DNA of 64,000 nt, from the NCBI RefSeq assembly GCF_900101905.1, contig NZ_FNAJ01000019.1, positions 84,147 to 148,146 on the forward strand. Reading direction: 5' to 3'. The notes beneath the pieces are model-generated. The model saw only the letters and a program-made list of their open reading frames with translations, was not told where the DNA came from and made no database searches. This DNA is from Myxococcus virescens (GTDB lineage: Bacteria > Myxococcota > Myxococcia > Myxococcales > Myxococcaceae). Shown here piece by piece: positions 35,235-43,650 of the stretch; the stretch's first letter is position 1, and every line of letters begins with the position of its first letter. A program made the position numbers and the translations under genes.

Positions 35235-35738
35235 ATGAGCCTCCGTCTGGTCGTGGCCGCCTCGGCGGGAATCCTCGTGGGCGCAGGCGGGATGTGGTTT
35301 GCGCTCGCGCCTCCCGCTGCTCCCGTTGTGCGGGCCCAGATACCATCAGCCGGTGCTCCCTCCACGGAGTCGTCGAGGGCTGCCATCGACGTCGATGCCA
35401 TCCGCGCCGTTGTGCGCGAGGAACTGCGTGCTGCATCGATGGCCCCCCCTCCTCCGGTGGTGCTCGTTCCTGCTGCGACCGAGGGGCCCGCCTCTCAGAA
35501 GGAGGAGACGCCCGCCGACGAGGCGGCAACCGCGAATCTCAGCCCCGAGTATGGCGAGGCGGAGCACGTCGTCCTGAGTGGTCTCGCGCGGCGCTCGTGG
35601 TCGGCGGAGGACCGGAGTCGGCTCCAGGCGCTCATGTCCCAGCTCAGGCCCGCCGAGCGAGAGGCCCTCGCCAGGCAACTCATCGTCGCCGCCAATCGCG
35701 GTGAGCTGAAAGTGGACATCGAAGGACCGCTTTTCTGA
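35235..35738 (+). CDS. membrane-anchored hypothetical protein
   Basis: 167 residues from the ATG at 35235. A signal anchor (VVAASAGILVGAGGMWFAL) is followed by a Pro/Ala-rich linker. A helical C-terminus (LARRSWSAEDRSRLQALMSQ) then ends in GELKVDIEGPLF. It is likely co-transcribed with the preceding secreted protein gene. Function unknown. Confidence 0.7.
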   Translation: MSLRLVVAASAGILVGAGGMWFALAPPAAPVVRAQIPSAGAPSTESSRAAIDVDAIRAVVREELRAASMAPPPPVVLVPAATEGPASQKEETPADEAATANLSPEYGEAEHVVLSGLARRSWSAEDRSRLQALMSQLRPAEREALARQLIVAANRGELKVDIEGPLF

Positions 35739-35842
35739 CTCTTGTTGAGCCCACGCTTCCGGGTGGAGTTCCTCGACGTGGGGCTCTGTGATGCGAGGGG
35801 GAATCAGGGACGCGCCGGTTGGGCGAGGGCACCTGCGGAAGC

Positions 35843-36283
35843 TCAGGCCGAGGCGGTAGATGAGGTGGTGTTGGGAGGGCTCTTGCCCGCCAGGCTCGTG
35901 TTCTCCCGTGCTTCACTCTTGTCCTCCACCTCCGCATCCACCTCGCCGTGCTCGGCGGGCGTCGCCTCACGCGCAGCACGCAGGGCCTGGGCGTGCCGGG
36001 CCTGGAGGCCCTCCAGCGAGAAGCAAGTGTGCAGCTCCTGGCGGGAGTCGGCGCCGCTCATGACGAACTCCTTCAGGCGCACCATGGCGTTGAAGTCGGT
36101 GGGGATGTCGACGCGCACGCGGCCTTCGGCCAGCGCCTCCTCGACGCCGAGGAAGTAGCCGGCAATCATCTTCAGGGTGTCGTCCTTGGAGACGGCGATG
36201 GTGGTGGCGCGCAGTTCCATCAGCTTCTGGTCCGCCTTGGTGGCGATGCGCGTCTTCGCGAAGACGTCGCTCCAGGCCCCGCG
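35843..36283 (-). pseudogene. 3' part of an unidentified gene, N-terminus lost
   Basis: The conserved-looking part begins about WSDVFAKTRIATKADQKL at 36274 and runs through KDDTLKMIAGYFLGVEEALA, VDIPTDFNAMVRLKEFVMSG and ARHAQALRAAREATP to an acidic, disordered tail. Upstream of about 36285 the frame continues as Arg/Pro-rich sequence that mirrors the next gene's promoter region, so the real 5' end appears deleted. Function unknown. Confidence 0.55.
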
Positions 36284-36450
36284 CTGGCCCGCAGTGGCTC
36301 GTCGCGCTGGGAGAATGGCGGACCGCGGACACTCCGCTCCGCGAGGCCGTCGCGAAAGCAACCGTTGCCACGCCCCCGCGTTGTCGCCGGGGCAGGCGGC
36401 TCGTAGCGTCGAGCGCCTCGCCTTTCTCCACCCGAGGCCCCTCGCCGCAT

Positions 36451-37929
36451 ATGCGAATTCCGCTCCGAGCGCGTCCCCTGCTGGTGGCGTGCGCACCGCT
36501 GCTGCTCTCCGGCTGCTTCCACCTCTTTGGAGGCGGGGGCGGCGGCAAGGCGGACTTCAAGCCGCCCCGCCGCGTGGATCCACAAGACGTGGCCGTGCCG
36601 GAGGGCTACCGCATTGAGGTCGTGGCCACCGGTCTGACGTACCCCACCGGCGTCGCCTTCGACGGAGAGGGCACGCCCTACGTCACCGAGTCCGGCTACA
36701 GCTACGGCGAGGACTTCGCCCCGGGCAGGCTGCTTCGGGTGGAGAAGGACGGCCGCCTCACCGAGGTGGCGAAGGGCGAGCATCAGCCGTGGACGGGCGT
36801 CACCTGGCACCAGGGCGCGTTCTATGTCGCCCAGGGCGGTGAACAGGGCGGTGGCCGCATCGTCCGCGTCACGCCGGGTGGCCTGATGACGCCGCTCGTC
36901 TCCAGCCTGCCCAGCCTGGGGGACCACCACACCAATGGCCCCGTCGTGGGACCTGACGGCGCGCTCTACTTCGGGGTGGGCACGGCGACGAACTCCGGCG
37001 TCGTGGGCCCGGACAACGCGAGCATGGGGTGGCTGAAACGCAACCCGGCCTTCCACGACGTGCCGTGCCGCGACGTCACGCTGGCCGGCGTCAACTACCC
37101 CAGCGCCAACCCACTCGCCTCGCAGTCGGGCCAGGTGCTCACGGGTGCCTTCGTCCCGTTCGGCACGGAGACGAAGCCGGGGCAGGTCATCAAGGGCGGT
37201 ATGCCGTGCAGCGGTGCGGTGTTCCGGCTCGTTCCCGAGGCCACCACACCGGAACTGGTGGCCTGGGGGTTCCGCAACCCGTTCGGCCTGGCGTTCGCGC
37301 CCAACGGCCGGCTGTACGTCACCGAGAACGGCTACGACGTGCGCGGCAGCCGGCCGCTCTTCGGAGCTGCGGACTGGATGTGGGAGGTGGAGCCGGGCGG
37401 CTGGTATGGCTTTCCGGACTTCGCCGGTGGCAAGCCCGTGGATCAGGAGTGGTTCAAGGTGCCGGGTGGCGAGGTGCCCAAGCGCGTGCTGCAAGAGCCC
37501 CCTGGGACGCCGCCTCAGCCGGTGGCCGCCTTCGGCGTGCACTCGTCGTCCAACCGCTTCGACTTCTCCCGCAACCCGGACTTCGGCCACGTGGGCGAGG
37601 CCTTTGTCGCGCAGTTCGGAGACCAGGCCCCGGACACGGGCAAAACGATGGCGCCCGTGGGCTTCAAGGTCGTTCGGGTGGACGTGTCGAATGGCGTCAT
37701 CGAGGACTTCGTCGCCAACAAGGACAAGGGCAGCGGAGGGCCGGCCTCGCGGCTGCGGAAGGCGGGCCTGGAGCGCCCCATTGACGCGCGCTTCGAGCCC
37801 AGCGGCAGGGCGCTCTACATCGTCGACTTCGGCGTCATGCTGGTGAAGGGCAAGGGAGACTTACGTCCCTTCCAGCAGACGGGCGTGCTGTGGCGCGTGA
37901 CTCGCGCGACCCCGGAGGCGAAGCCATGA
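36451..37929 (+). CDS. sorbosone dehydrogenase-like / PQQ-type sugar dehydrogenase lipoprotein
   Basis: 492 residues. A lipobox signal (LLLSGCFHL) is followed by a Gly-rich linker. The propeller resembles the GSDH/sorbosone dehydrogenase family: VVATGLTYPTGVAFDGEGTPYV, PWTGVTWHQGAFYVAQ, GDHHTNGPVVGPDGALYFGV, then WGFRNPFGLAFAPNGRLYVTEN. Related enzymes oxidise sugars with PQQ and pass electrons to cytochromes. Its stop overlaps the start of a c-type cytochrome gene (ATGA), which fits that reading. Confidence 0.87.
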   Translation: MRIPLRARPLLVACAPLLLSGCFHLFGGGGGGKADFKPPRRVDPQDVAVPEGYRIEVVATGLTYPTGVAFDGEGTPYVTESGYSYGEDFAPGRLLRVEKDGRLTEVAKGEHQPWTGVTWHQGAFYVAQGGEQGGGRIVRVTPGGLMTPLVSSLPSLGDHHTNGPVVGPDGALYFGVGTATNSGVVGPDNASMGWLKRNPAFHDVPCRDVTLAGVNYPSANPLASQSGQVLTGAFVPFGTETKPGQVIKGGMPCSGAVFRLVPEATTPELVAWGFRNPFGLAFAPNGRLYVTENGYDVRGSRPLFGAADWMWEVEPGGWYGFPDFAGGKPVDQEWFKVPGGEVPKRVLQEPPGTPPQPVAAFGVHSSSNRFDFSRNPDFGHVGEAFVAQFGDQAPDTGKTMAPVGFKVVRVDVSNGVIEDFVANKDKGSGGPASRLRKAGLERPIDARFEPSGRALYIVDFGVMLVKGKGDLRPFQQTGVLWRVTRATPEAKP

Positions 37930-38258
37930 GGACAACCCTGCTCGCCGTGCTCGCCTTCACCACCCTGGCCTGTGGCCCCGCGCGCCGGGGCCCGCCCTTC
38001 GGCGCGCCCCGGCAGTTCACCGAGCAGGAGCAGGAGGGCCGAGTCCTCTTCATGCGCCACTGCAACCAGTGTCACCCCGGCGGCGCGGCCGGGTTGGGGC
38101 CGGCCATCAACAACAAGCCCCTGCCGTCGGTGGCCATGCGTACGCAGATACGCCATGGGGTGGGCGCCATGCCTGCCTTCACCGATGAGATGCTCGACGA
38201 TGCGCAGGTGGACGCCATCGTCGCGTTCCTCAACGATCTGCAGGAGGCGAAGGACTAG
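37926..38258 (+). CDS. c-type cytochrome lipoprotein, probable electron acceptor
   Basis: 110 residues. Signal with lipobox-like FTTLACG. One heme site is CNQCH (Cys46, Cys49, His50), with a likely axial Met82 in HGVGAMPAF, and the end is class I cytochrome c-like (DAQVDAIVAFLNDLQEAKD). It is co-translated with the upstream dehydrogenase-like protein. Its TAG stop lies inside the target site of an IS5-type element; the codon is unchanged by the insertion. Confidence 0.9.
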   Translation: MRTTLLAVLAFTTLACGPARRGPPFGAPRQFTEQEQEGRVLFMRHCNQCHPGGAAGLGPAINNKPLPSVAMRTQIRHGVGAMPAFTDEMLDDAQVDAIVAFLNDLQEAKD

Positions 38259-38715
38259 GGGCTGTCCCTGATGAGCGCAGCCAAAGAAGCATGGATGCGA
38301 CATGCAGGACGGCGAGGTAGCTCGTCGCCGTCTTGTCATGGCGGGTGGCGACGGCCCGAAAATGCTTGAGGTCGTGGAAGAAGCACTCCACCCGGTAGCG
38401 CAGCCGGTACAGGGTGCGGTCTAACGGCAACGCCCGCTTGCGGATCGGGTTTGAATGGATGACAGGCTTCATCCTGAGGTTCCGAACGTTGGCGCGGATG
38501 CGGTCGGCGTCATGGCCGGTATCCGCGATGAAAGCGGCGCCCTCGGCAGGGGCGCGATGCGGCCCCTCTCGGCATCGCTCAATTCATGTCGGCGCACAGC
38601 CCGCGTTGATCAGACCTGGCGCCAGCCAGCAGCTCCGATGGGGACCCAGCTCGATGGGCCGGATAACCGGCCCGCCAGGTCGATTGGCGAACACGAAATC
38701 AGGGACAGCCCCTAG
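38255..38715 (-). mobile_element. IS5-family deletion derivative (about 460 bases)
   Basis: Ends are perfect inverted copies, CTAGGGGCTGTCCCTGAT at 38255 and ATCAGGGACAGCCCCTAG at 38698; the outer CTAG/TAG is probably target sequence. On the minus strand a transposase start (RRHELSDAERGRIAPLP) is joined directly to its C-terminal part (AAFIADTGHDADRIRANVR, then YRVECFFHDLKHFRAVATRHDKT). The middle, with most of the DDE site, is deleted. It could move only if a full-length relative supplied transposase. Confidence 0.85.
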
Positions 38716-38720
38716 ATGAA

Positions 38721-38748
38721 GGGTGCCCTCAGCCTCAACAGGGCACCC
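38721..38748 (+). terminator. terminator of the dehydrogenase-cytochrome operon, displaced by an IS
   Basis: GGGTGCCCT / AGGGCACCC with a 10-base loop, followed by atccctctta. Before the IS5-type insertion it would have started about 8 bases after the cytochrome stop codon. Confidence 0.65.
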
Positions 38749-38838
38749 ATCCCTCTTATGCGTCTCACACGACCATCAACAAAGGTACACGGCAATACCT
38801 GCCGTCGCGCGCGCAGGCACGCCCATCCAACAGGGAAA

Positions 38839-40512
38839 CTACGGATTCGCCAGGACGGGCAAACCCGGGTCATAGATGGGGCCGTACGTTGTGACACCGC
38901 ACCGGGAAGCGTTATCCGCGATCGAGGTGCTCAAGTCGTTCAGGAAGACGACCCGCAGCGAGTAGCCTGGGGCGGCGCCGAAGATGCCGCGAAGGCGCTG
39001 CGCATCCGTGACCGTGTCATTCACACCGAAGCGCACGGACGCTCGGCCGAGCATGTTGTTCGCCTTGAACGTACAGCCCGGCGTGTACTGGTACGTCGAC
39101 GTGGAGAGGACCGTCGGCGACATGCGCGCCAGCAAGCGGGCGATGGGCAGGCCATTCCAAACGGGGTTGGTCGCACGGCTCAACGTCTGTGCATTCGGCC
39201 ACGTGGTCGAGCCGTAGCGCGGAACGCCATTGGGGCCCGAGTAGAGCGTCGTCTGGGGCGACACACCGGCGACGTAGTCATTCACGCCCAAGCCGCTCGC
39301 GAGCAGCGTCAGGTTTTCGCCCGAGGGGAAGAGCGTCGCGCTCCGGTTCATGTCGAACGCGTCGTACGGGACGTTGAGCTTGATGGAGGGCGCCGGCAGC
39401 TTGAGATTGACGAGCAGTTCGTTGCTGCGCGTCGTCGAGCCATCGAGGAACAGCTGCACGTTTGTCGTCTCCGGCAGCGAATCGATGATGGAACTTTCGA
39501 TGGTGGAAGTCATGCTGTTCGCCGCCTCGCTCTCGATGATGTCGTAGATGAGGGTAGGAACGAGGCCGAGAATGGGAACGACCTGAACCGCCACACACCG
39601 GAGCGGCCATTCGAGGCTCGCCTGGGGCGCATTCACCCATTGCACCGAAATGCCAGAGGAGTTCGCATTCAGCTTGAAGGTGCCATAGGCGCGAATCGTC
39701 GGGTCGCACCAATTGTCGAGGTCCGTCTTGAATTTGAACGAGAAGCCCACGCCATTCGAGGTGACGGAGAGCTGGAGGCTATTCGGGTCGTAGCCGTAAA
39801 TGCGGCGCATGGAGCCGTCCGACGACCTGATGACGGTCGAATTCGTAGCGCCATTGAACTTCGTGAAGAGCGCCTTGCCGAACATGTTCCATAGTTCGGC
39901 ACGAGAGAAACCGATGGGGGCGGGGACGGAGTTCGCCTCGACGCTATCGACTTGCACCATCGGGAAGCTGTACGTCGCGGTGCCGCTGCCGAAGGTGCGC
40001 CCAACGGTGATGGTGACCTGGTTCGTGGAGCCATCTCCCAGATAGGGGAAGAATATCCACAAGTTGTAGCCGTAACGGCTGGGGTCCGCGGGTTGGTACG
40101 AGGAGTCCTGGGCGGAATACCAATAGCCATCGGTATACGTCGGCGTCACGACGCGCGAGCCGACTTTGACCTCTCTGATGTACGTGCACTTGTCGGTAAC
40201 GAGCTCGAAGCGGAGGCCATTGGCGGAGACGTATTCGATGCCACCGCGGCTCATGCGGCCACTCTCGGGATTCCAATTCGCGGGTGCGCCGCCGCCGATA
40301 TGGAGGGCCGCGGGGCTCATCAGCGTATTGCTGAAGATCTGCGGAGTGGTGTCCGCGTTGCCGCACGCATTCTGGACCGTCCCCCGGCTGGTGGTGAACG
40401 GGTCAGCTCGCGCGGAGAGCGACTCGGCTTCGTTTTCGGGGAGACCTTCCTGACCACAGCCAAAGGCGAGCGGCAGGAGCAGCAGGGCAGTGAGACGGCG
40501 CAATGAACGCAT
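38839..40512 (-). CDS. large lipoprotein of unknown function
   Basis: 557 residues from the ATG at 40512. A lipobox signal is LLLLPLAFGCGQ. The N-terminal part is beta-rich and aromatic (YTDGYWYSAQDSSYQPAD, SRYGYNLWIFFPYLGDGSTN). The middle has an amphipathic stretch (VQVVPILGLVPTLIYDIIES), then Asn/Ser/Thr-rich strands to a Cys-containing end. Codon use is less GC-biased than most neighbours. No family recognised; a secreted binding protein or enzyme is possible. Confidence 0.8.
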   Translation of the reverse strand: MRSLRRLTALLLLPLAFGCGQEGLPENEAESLSARADPFTTSRGTVQNACGNADTTPQIFSNTLMSPAALHIGGGAPANWNPESGRMSRGGIEYVSANGLRFELVTDKCTYIREVKVGSRVVTPTYTDGYWYSAQDSSYQPADPSRYGYNLWIFFPYLGDGSTNQVTITVGRTFGSGTATYSFPMVQVDSVEANSVPAPIGFSRAELWNMFGKALFTKFNGATNSTVIRSSDGSMRRIYGYDPNSLQLSVTSNGVGFSFKFKTDLDNWCDPTIRAYGTFKLNANSSGISVQWVNAPQASLEWPLRCVAVQVVPILGLVPTLIYDIIESEAANSMTSTIESSIIDSLPETTNVQLFLDGSTTRSNELLVNLKLPAPSIKLNVPYDAFDMNRSATLFPSGENLTLLASGLGVNDYVAGVSPQTTLYSGPNGVPRYGSTTWPNAQTLSRATNPVWNGLPIARLLARMSPTVLSTSTYQYTPGCTFKANNMLGRASVRFGVNDTVTDAQRLRGIFGAAPGYSLRVVFLNDLSTSIADNASRCGVTTYGPIYDPGLPVLANP

Positions 40513-40843
40513 GGAGAACCTCGAGTGGAACGGAGTATCCCTGGCGCCGTGAGCAGACACGGGCCAGCGGTCCAGGACAGTCGCAGCGTGTCTACACTTC
40601 CACCCGGCGTGGGGCTTCCTCGCAGGCGCCAGATGCTTCCGCGTCCACGCCAATCCAGACGTGTGCGTGTTCTGGGTAAGCCTTAGCCGTGCCCCGTCGC
40701 GACAGGAACCAGATTCTCGTGAGACCTGTGGCTATCGGAAATTGGGGGCCCGTGCCATGCGCGCATCAGCGAACGCGTCATTTCATGCACGGTACTTCGA
40801 ATGGGCCCCCAGAGTGCTGAGACCCCAATGCAGGCGGGGGTAG
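40513..40843. other. 331-base intergenic stretch
   Basis: Leader of the large lipoprotein gene on the minus strand, then from about 40728 the left end of an IS-type element (listed separately). No gene seen. Confidence 0.5.
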
Positions 40844-41163
40844 ATGAATGCGCTGGGTGTCTCGGCGGGAGCCTTTGACTCCCTGTCCTTCGGTGTGCCG
40901 GTGGGCTTCTACCACCTGGCGGTGGGGACGGGGCACGGGGCGTATGCCAGAGGCTGGGGGAACGTGCGGGTGCGGCGGTTGGAAGGTCGTGGGGGCTGCG
41001 GGTGAAGATGGACGAGTCCCTGGTGCGTGTTGGCAAGCGCGTCTGGCTGCCATTCCTCCGTGCTCGCCAGTACATGCAGTCCCGCCAGTCGCTGCTGGAC
41101 TCCTCGCTCACTCAGTTCTTCAAGGAGGCGGAGCGGTAGCGGCCATGATTTTGGGTAGGCACA
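40728..41163 (+). mobile_element. non-autonomous relative of the local DDE insertion sequence, carrying foreign fragments
   Basis: The left end, tgtggctatcggaaattggg and the next 60 bases, resembles the left end of the full IS at 52796 (shared gcgaacgcgtcatt and catgca). The right end, gattttgggtaggcaca at 41147-41163, matches the full IS right end. Between them lie no transposase parts but fragments of other genes. I read it as a MITE-like or internally replaced copy. Confidence 0.5.
40844..41139 (+). pseudogene. gene fragments between IS ends
   Basis: One frame (40844-41005, 53 codons) reads FDSLSFGVPVGFYHLAVGTG. A second (41008-41139) reads MDESLVRVGKRVWLPFLRAR, then QSLLDSSLTQFFKEAER and a stop. 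The second looks like the C-terminus of a real protein, but I cannot name the family. Neither has a convincing start or partner. Confidence 0.35.
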
Positions 41164-41419
41164 GCTGTCCTACGTCGGTATGTCGGGAGCGCGCCGGGAG
41201 TCCTCAGGCGGGCGCGAGCCGTGGATGCACACCCTGGACGTCCAGGTGGGCGTGAACTATCGCGTGAGTGCGCGGCAGCGCGTTCACTTTCACCTCGACA
41301 TCTTCAATGTCCTCGACGTCCAGCCCCAGTCCACGCTTGCCTGGGGCCGCGACGTGGCCGTGCAACCCGCGTATGCACTGCCCCGACAGGTGCGTCTGGC
41401 GGGCCGGTACGAATTCTGA
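41164..41419 (+). pseudogene. TonB-dependent receptor, C-terminal fragment
   Basis: 84 residues begin directly at an IS right end (LSYVGMSG). They contain the last barrel strands: TLDVQVGVNYRVSARQRVHF, DIFNVLDVQPQ, then LPRQVRLAGRYEF with the terminal Phe expected of outer-membrane barrels. The plug and most of the barrel are missing, so the gene was truncated by the element. Confidence 0.75.
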
Positions 41420-41567
41420 GCGCCAAGCGCAGTTCCTGGCATGCGCCCTCTTGCCAAATGGCCACTTCAGGCATCCTTGCGAGCCGCGCCTGTTTTCATT
41501 GCACGTCGTTGTGTGCGCCTCGCTCACTCGCCTTGACGCACTGCCGGTGTGGCCTTGATGCCCTCAT

Positions 41568-41597
41568 GACGCAGCGACCGAATTTTGGGTAGGCACA
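41568..41597 (+). repeat. solo right end of the local insertion sequence
   Basis: gacgcagcgaccgaattttg followed by ggtaggcaca is identical to the right end of the full IS at 54271-54300. It is preceded by a diverged version of the same flank (gcgcctcgctcactcg, ttgacgcactg). Confidence 0.75.
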
Positions 41598-41682
41598 GGC
41601 AGACCAGCGCGCCTCGCTCTCTCGCATCGACGCGCTTTCAAACGTGCCTCGACGCGCCCATGACGCACAAGCGACTGAGGTC

Positions 41683-41970
41683 GCTGGACCATGTCGTCGT
41701 CCTGAACGAAGCCCACGCTCGGCGCCTGCTTCGCGAGTACCAGCGCTACTACAACGCGAGCCGGACGCACCTGTCGCTCGGCAAGGATACGCCCTAGAGG
41801 CGTGAGGTGCAGGGCCCGGAGCGCGGAGCCAAGGTGATAGAGCTGCGGGAAGTCTTCGGGCTCCACCACCGGTACGAGCGCCGAGCGGCATAGAATCTCG
41901 GCCCCTCCAGCAACGGCCTCAGAGACATGTCGCTGCCGCGCCATCCTGCCTACCTTCGCGGGAGGGGAGG
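41683..41970 (+). pseudogene. 3' fragment of the local IS transposase gene
   Basis: Matches the end of the full transposase: LDHVVVLNEAHARRLLREYQ, then YYNASRTHLSLGKDTP. A TAG at 41795-41797 replaces the expected Glu codon; the frame then continues to LHHRYERRAA. Similarity runs past the stop to about 41970 (cctaccttcgcgggaggg) and ends where the exporter island begins. Confidence 0.8.
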
Positions 41971-42079
41971 GGGGCGCCCGCATGCAGCGCATCTTCGATT
42001 CAAGCGCATGAGAGGTTCTGGAGCAACCTGGCAGGAACGAGCACCTGCAAGATCAAGACGTTGCCAGAACCAGAAATAA

Positions 42080-42116
42080 GAGGAGGGCTGATGGAAAATT
42101 TTCATCAGCCCCCCTC
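42080..42116 (-). terminator. terminator of the 14-residue peptide gene
   Basis: Stem GAGGxGGGCTGATG / CATCAGCCCxCCTC closed by an AAAATTTT core, one bulge and one mismatch. Read on the minus strand it is followed by TTATTT, as in an intrinsic terminator. It begins about 58 bases after the peptide stop codon. Confidence 0.75.
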
Positions 42117-42174
42117 TGGTGATCGAAAACGAGGAACGACCAGCCTTAACAGCTGGCATCAAAACGCCTGACTA

Positions 42175-42219
42175 CTAACGCGCCTTCGGGCCGCCGCGAA
42201 CGTGGATCTTGATCTTCAT
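42175..42219 (-). CDS. 14-residue peptide MKIKIHVRGGPKAR, candidate exported precursor
   Basis: ATG at 42219, two consecutive TAG stops from 42177. The leader AAAGGAGGCACGAC gives a full-consensus Shine-Dalgarno six bases before ATG, much stronger than for most genes here. A TTGACA box lies upstream and a strong terminator downstream, so a transcript of about 160 bases would carry only this frame. The peptide is basic and contains Gly9-Gly10, the site class cut by C39 peptidases; such an exporter is coded 1.4 kb away in the divergent operon. Known double-glycine leaders are longer, so cleavage leaving PKAR is speculative. Alternatively this is a leader peptide or a small RNA. Confidence 0.6.
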   Translation of the reverse strand: MKIKIHVRGGPKAR

Positions 42220-42241
42220 GTCGTGCCTCCTTTCGAGTTAA

Positions 42242-42271
42242 ACGCTAAGTGAACTTGAAGTTGGATGTCAA
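42242..42271 (-). promoter_or_regulatory. candidate promoter of the peptide gene
   Basis: TTGACA at 42271-42266 is a perfect -35 box. An 18-base spacer leads to TAGCGT (42247-42242), which keeps the TA---T positions. The start would fall near 42235, giving a leader of about 16 bases with the Shine-Dalgarno sequence. The surrounding DNA is unusually AT-rich for this window. Confidence 0.5.
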
Positions 42272-42388
42272 ATCGAGCCAGAAATCAATGTGTGGCGCAT
42301 TGCGGCGATGCGGATGAAGTCCCGCGTCGCATCGAGGTGCTCGTATTCATTCAATGGGAGCGTGAATCACAAAGCAGTGGCCGAGGTG

Positions 42389-42418
42389 TTGACAGGGCAA
42401 GACCATTAAGGCGACTTT
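42389..42418 (+). promoter_or_regulatory. candidate promoter of the exporter operon
   Basis: TTGACA at 42389-42394, 18 bases, then GACTTT, a weak -10. It lies just ahead of the HlyD-like start at 42431, so the leader would be very short. It is divergent from the peptide promoter about 120 bases away. Confidence 0.35.
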
Positions 42419-42430
42419 GGTTGGCGGACC

Positions 42431-43648
42431 ATGGCATATCCCTTCGAGCGGACCCTTCGTTCCCTGAGCTACGAGTCGGACACGCGCCTCGTGTTCGTCG
42501 CTCTGATGGTGTTGTGTGCCGGCGGGCTCATCGCATGGTCGCTGTTCGCCAAGGTCCCGCTCGTCAAGGCCAGCTCACAGGCCCGGATCGAGCCACACAA
42601 CGCCGTCCATCGCATCGAGCCGCCCAGCGCGGGCAGGGTCGTGCTCTCGCAGCTCAAACTCGACCAGGAGGTCAAGGAAGGCGACCTTCTCATCGAGTTC
42701 GACGCACGGGCCGAGCGCCTCGAGCTCGAGCGGAGCAAGGCGACGCTCGCCGCGACCGAGAAGGAGCTCGCTATCATCCGCCAGCAGATCACCAACAAGC
42801 ACGAAGAGGCGGCTTTGACGGCACGGGTGGACGAGGTCGCAGTCAAGGAGGCGCTGGGGAGGGAGCAGGAGCTCGCGCCCAGGCACCGGCTCGCGGTGGA
42901 ACGCGAGCAGCTGGCCCTCAATAGCCCGACGGGCGCGGTCTCGGAGATGGAGAAGCTCGAGCGCTCGACCGATGTCGACGCGCTCCGCTTCGCGCAGACG
43001 GCGCAGGGCCTGGCGCTCATCCGACTGCGGCGCGAGCAGAACGTTCGCCGTCAAGCCCTCGCCGCGCAGTTGCTGGAACTCGAGCGCGAGGCGCTGGGCG
43101 CCGAGGGGCGAATCCGGGAGCTCCAGGGGACCATCGACCGCCTCGAGTACCAGATCGAGCGGAAGCTGTATCGGGCGCCGGCCACGGGCCACCTGGTCGA
43201 CGTGGCGGAACTCGGCTCGGGAGCGTTCATCGCCGACGGGCAGCGGGTCGGCACCATCGTCGCGAGCAATGCCGAGGTGCGGGTGCGCGCCCGTTTCCCG
43301 AAGGAGGTCGTCGGATTAATACATCCCGGTCAAACGGCGCGCCTCAAGCTCGACGGCTACCCGATGACCATCTACGGGACGGTCCCCGCCCGGGTGACGG
43401 CCGTCGGGACCGAGCCCGGCCAGACCGCCACGCCCGAGGCCATCCCCGGTACGGTGCGCGTCGAGCTCAAGTTCGCACCGCCGGACGATCCGCGCATCCA
43501 GCTGCGCCACGGCATGACCCTGTCGGTGGAGGTCGAGGTCGCGCGGGCGTCGCCTGTCGCGCTGTTGATGCGGGCGGTCGGTGAATGGAATCCGCAGCCT
43601 GAAGAACGGCCCGTGACCGTGTTCCGGCCCGAAGCCGAGGCCCGCTGA
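42431..43648 (+). CDS. HlyD-family membrane fusion protein of the peptide exporter
   Basis: 405 residues. One N-terminal membrane helix (VFVALMVLCAGGLIAWSLFA). The first half-lipoyl segment is HRIEPPSAGRVVLSQLKLDQEVKEGDLLIEFD. A long coiled coil spans about residues 95-240 (ERLELERSKATLAATEKELA). The second half-lipoyl part is YRAPATGHLVDVAELGSGAF, followed by beta-barrel sequence VRARFPKEVVGLIHPGQTAR. HlyD proteins bridge an inner-membrane ABC exporter and an outer-membrane channel. First gene of the operon, two bases before the ABC gene. Confidence 0.92.
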   Translation: MAYPFERTLRSLSYESDTRLVFVALMVLCAGGLIAWSLFAKVPLVKASSQARIEPHNAVHRIEPPSAGRVVLSQLKLDQEVKEGDLLIEFDARAERLELERSKATLAATEKELAIIRQQITNKHEEAALTARVDEVAVKEALGREQELAPRHRLAVEREQLALNSPTGAVSEMEKLERSTDVDALRFAQTAQGLALIRLRREQNVRRQALAAQLLELEREALGAEGRIRELQGTIDRLEYQIERKLYRAPATGHLVDVAELGSGAFIADGQRVGTIVASNAEVRVRARFPKEVVGLIHPGQTARLKLDGYPMTIYGTVPARVTAVGTEPGQTATPEAIPGTVRVELKFAPPDDPRIQLRHGMTLSVEVEVARASPVALLMRAVGEWNPQPEERPVTVFRPEAEAR

Positions 43649-43650
43649 CC

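Noticed and set aside
42265..42924. Plus-strand frame starting in the peptide/exporter spacer
   Set aside because: Runs out of frame through the HlyD gene and is Arg-rich; considered as a longer precursor but no support was seen.
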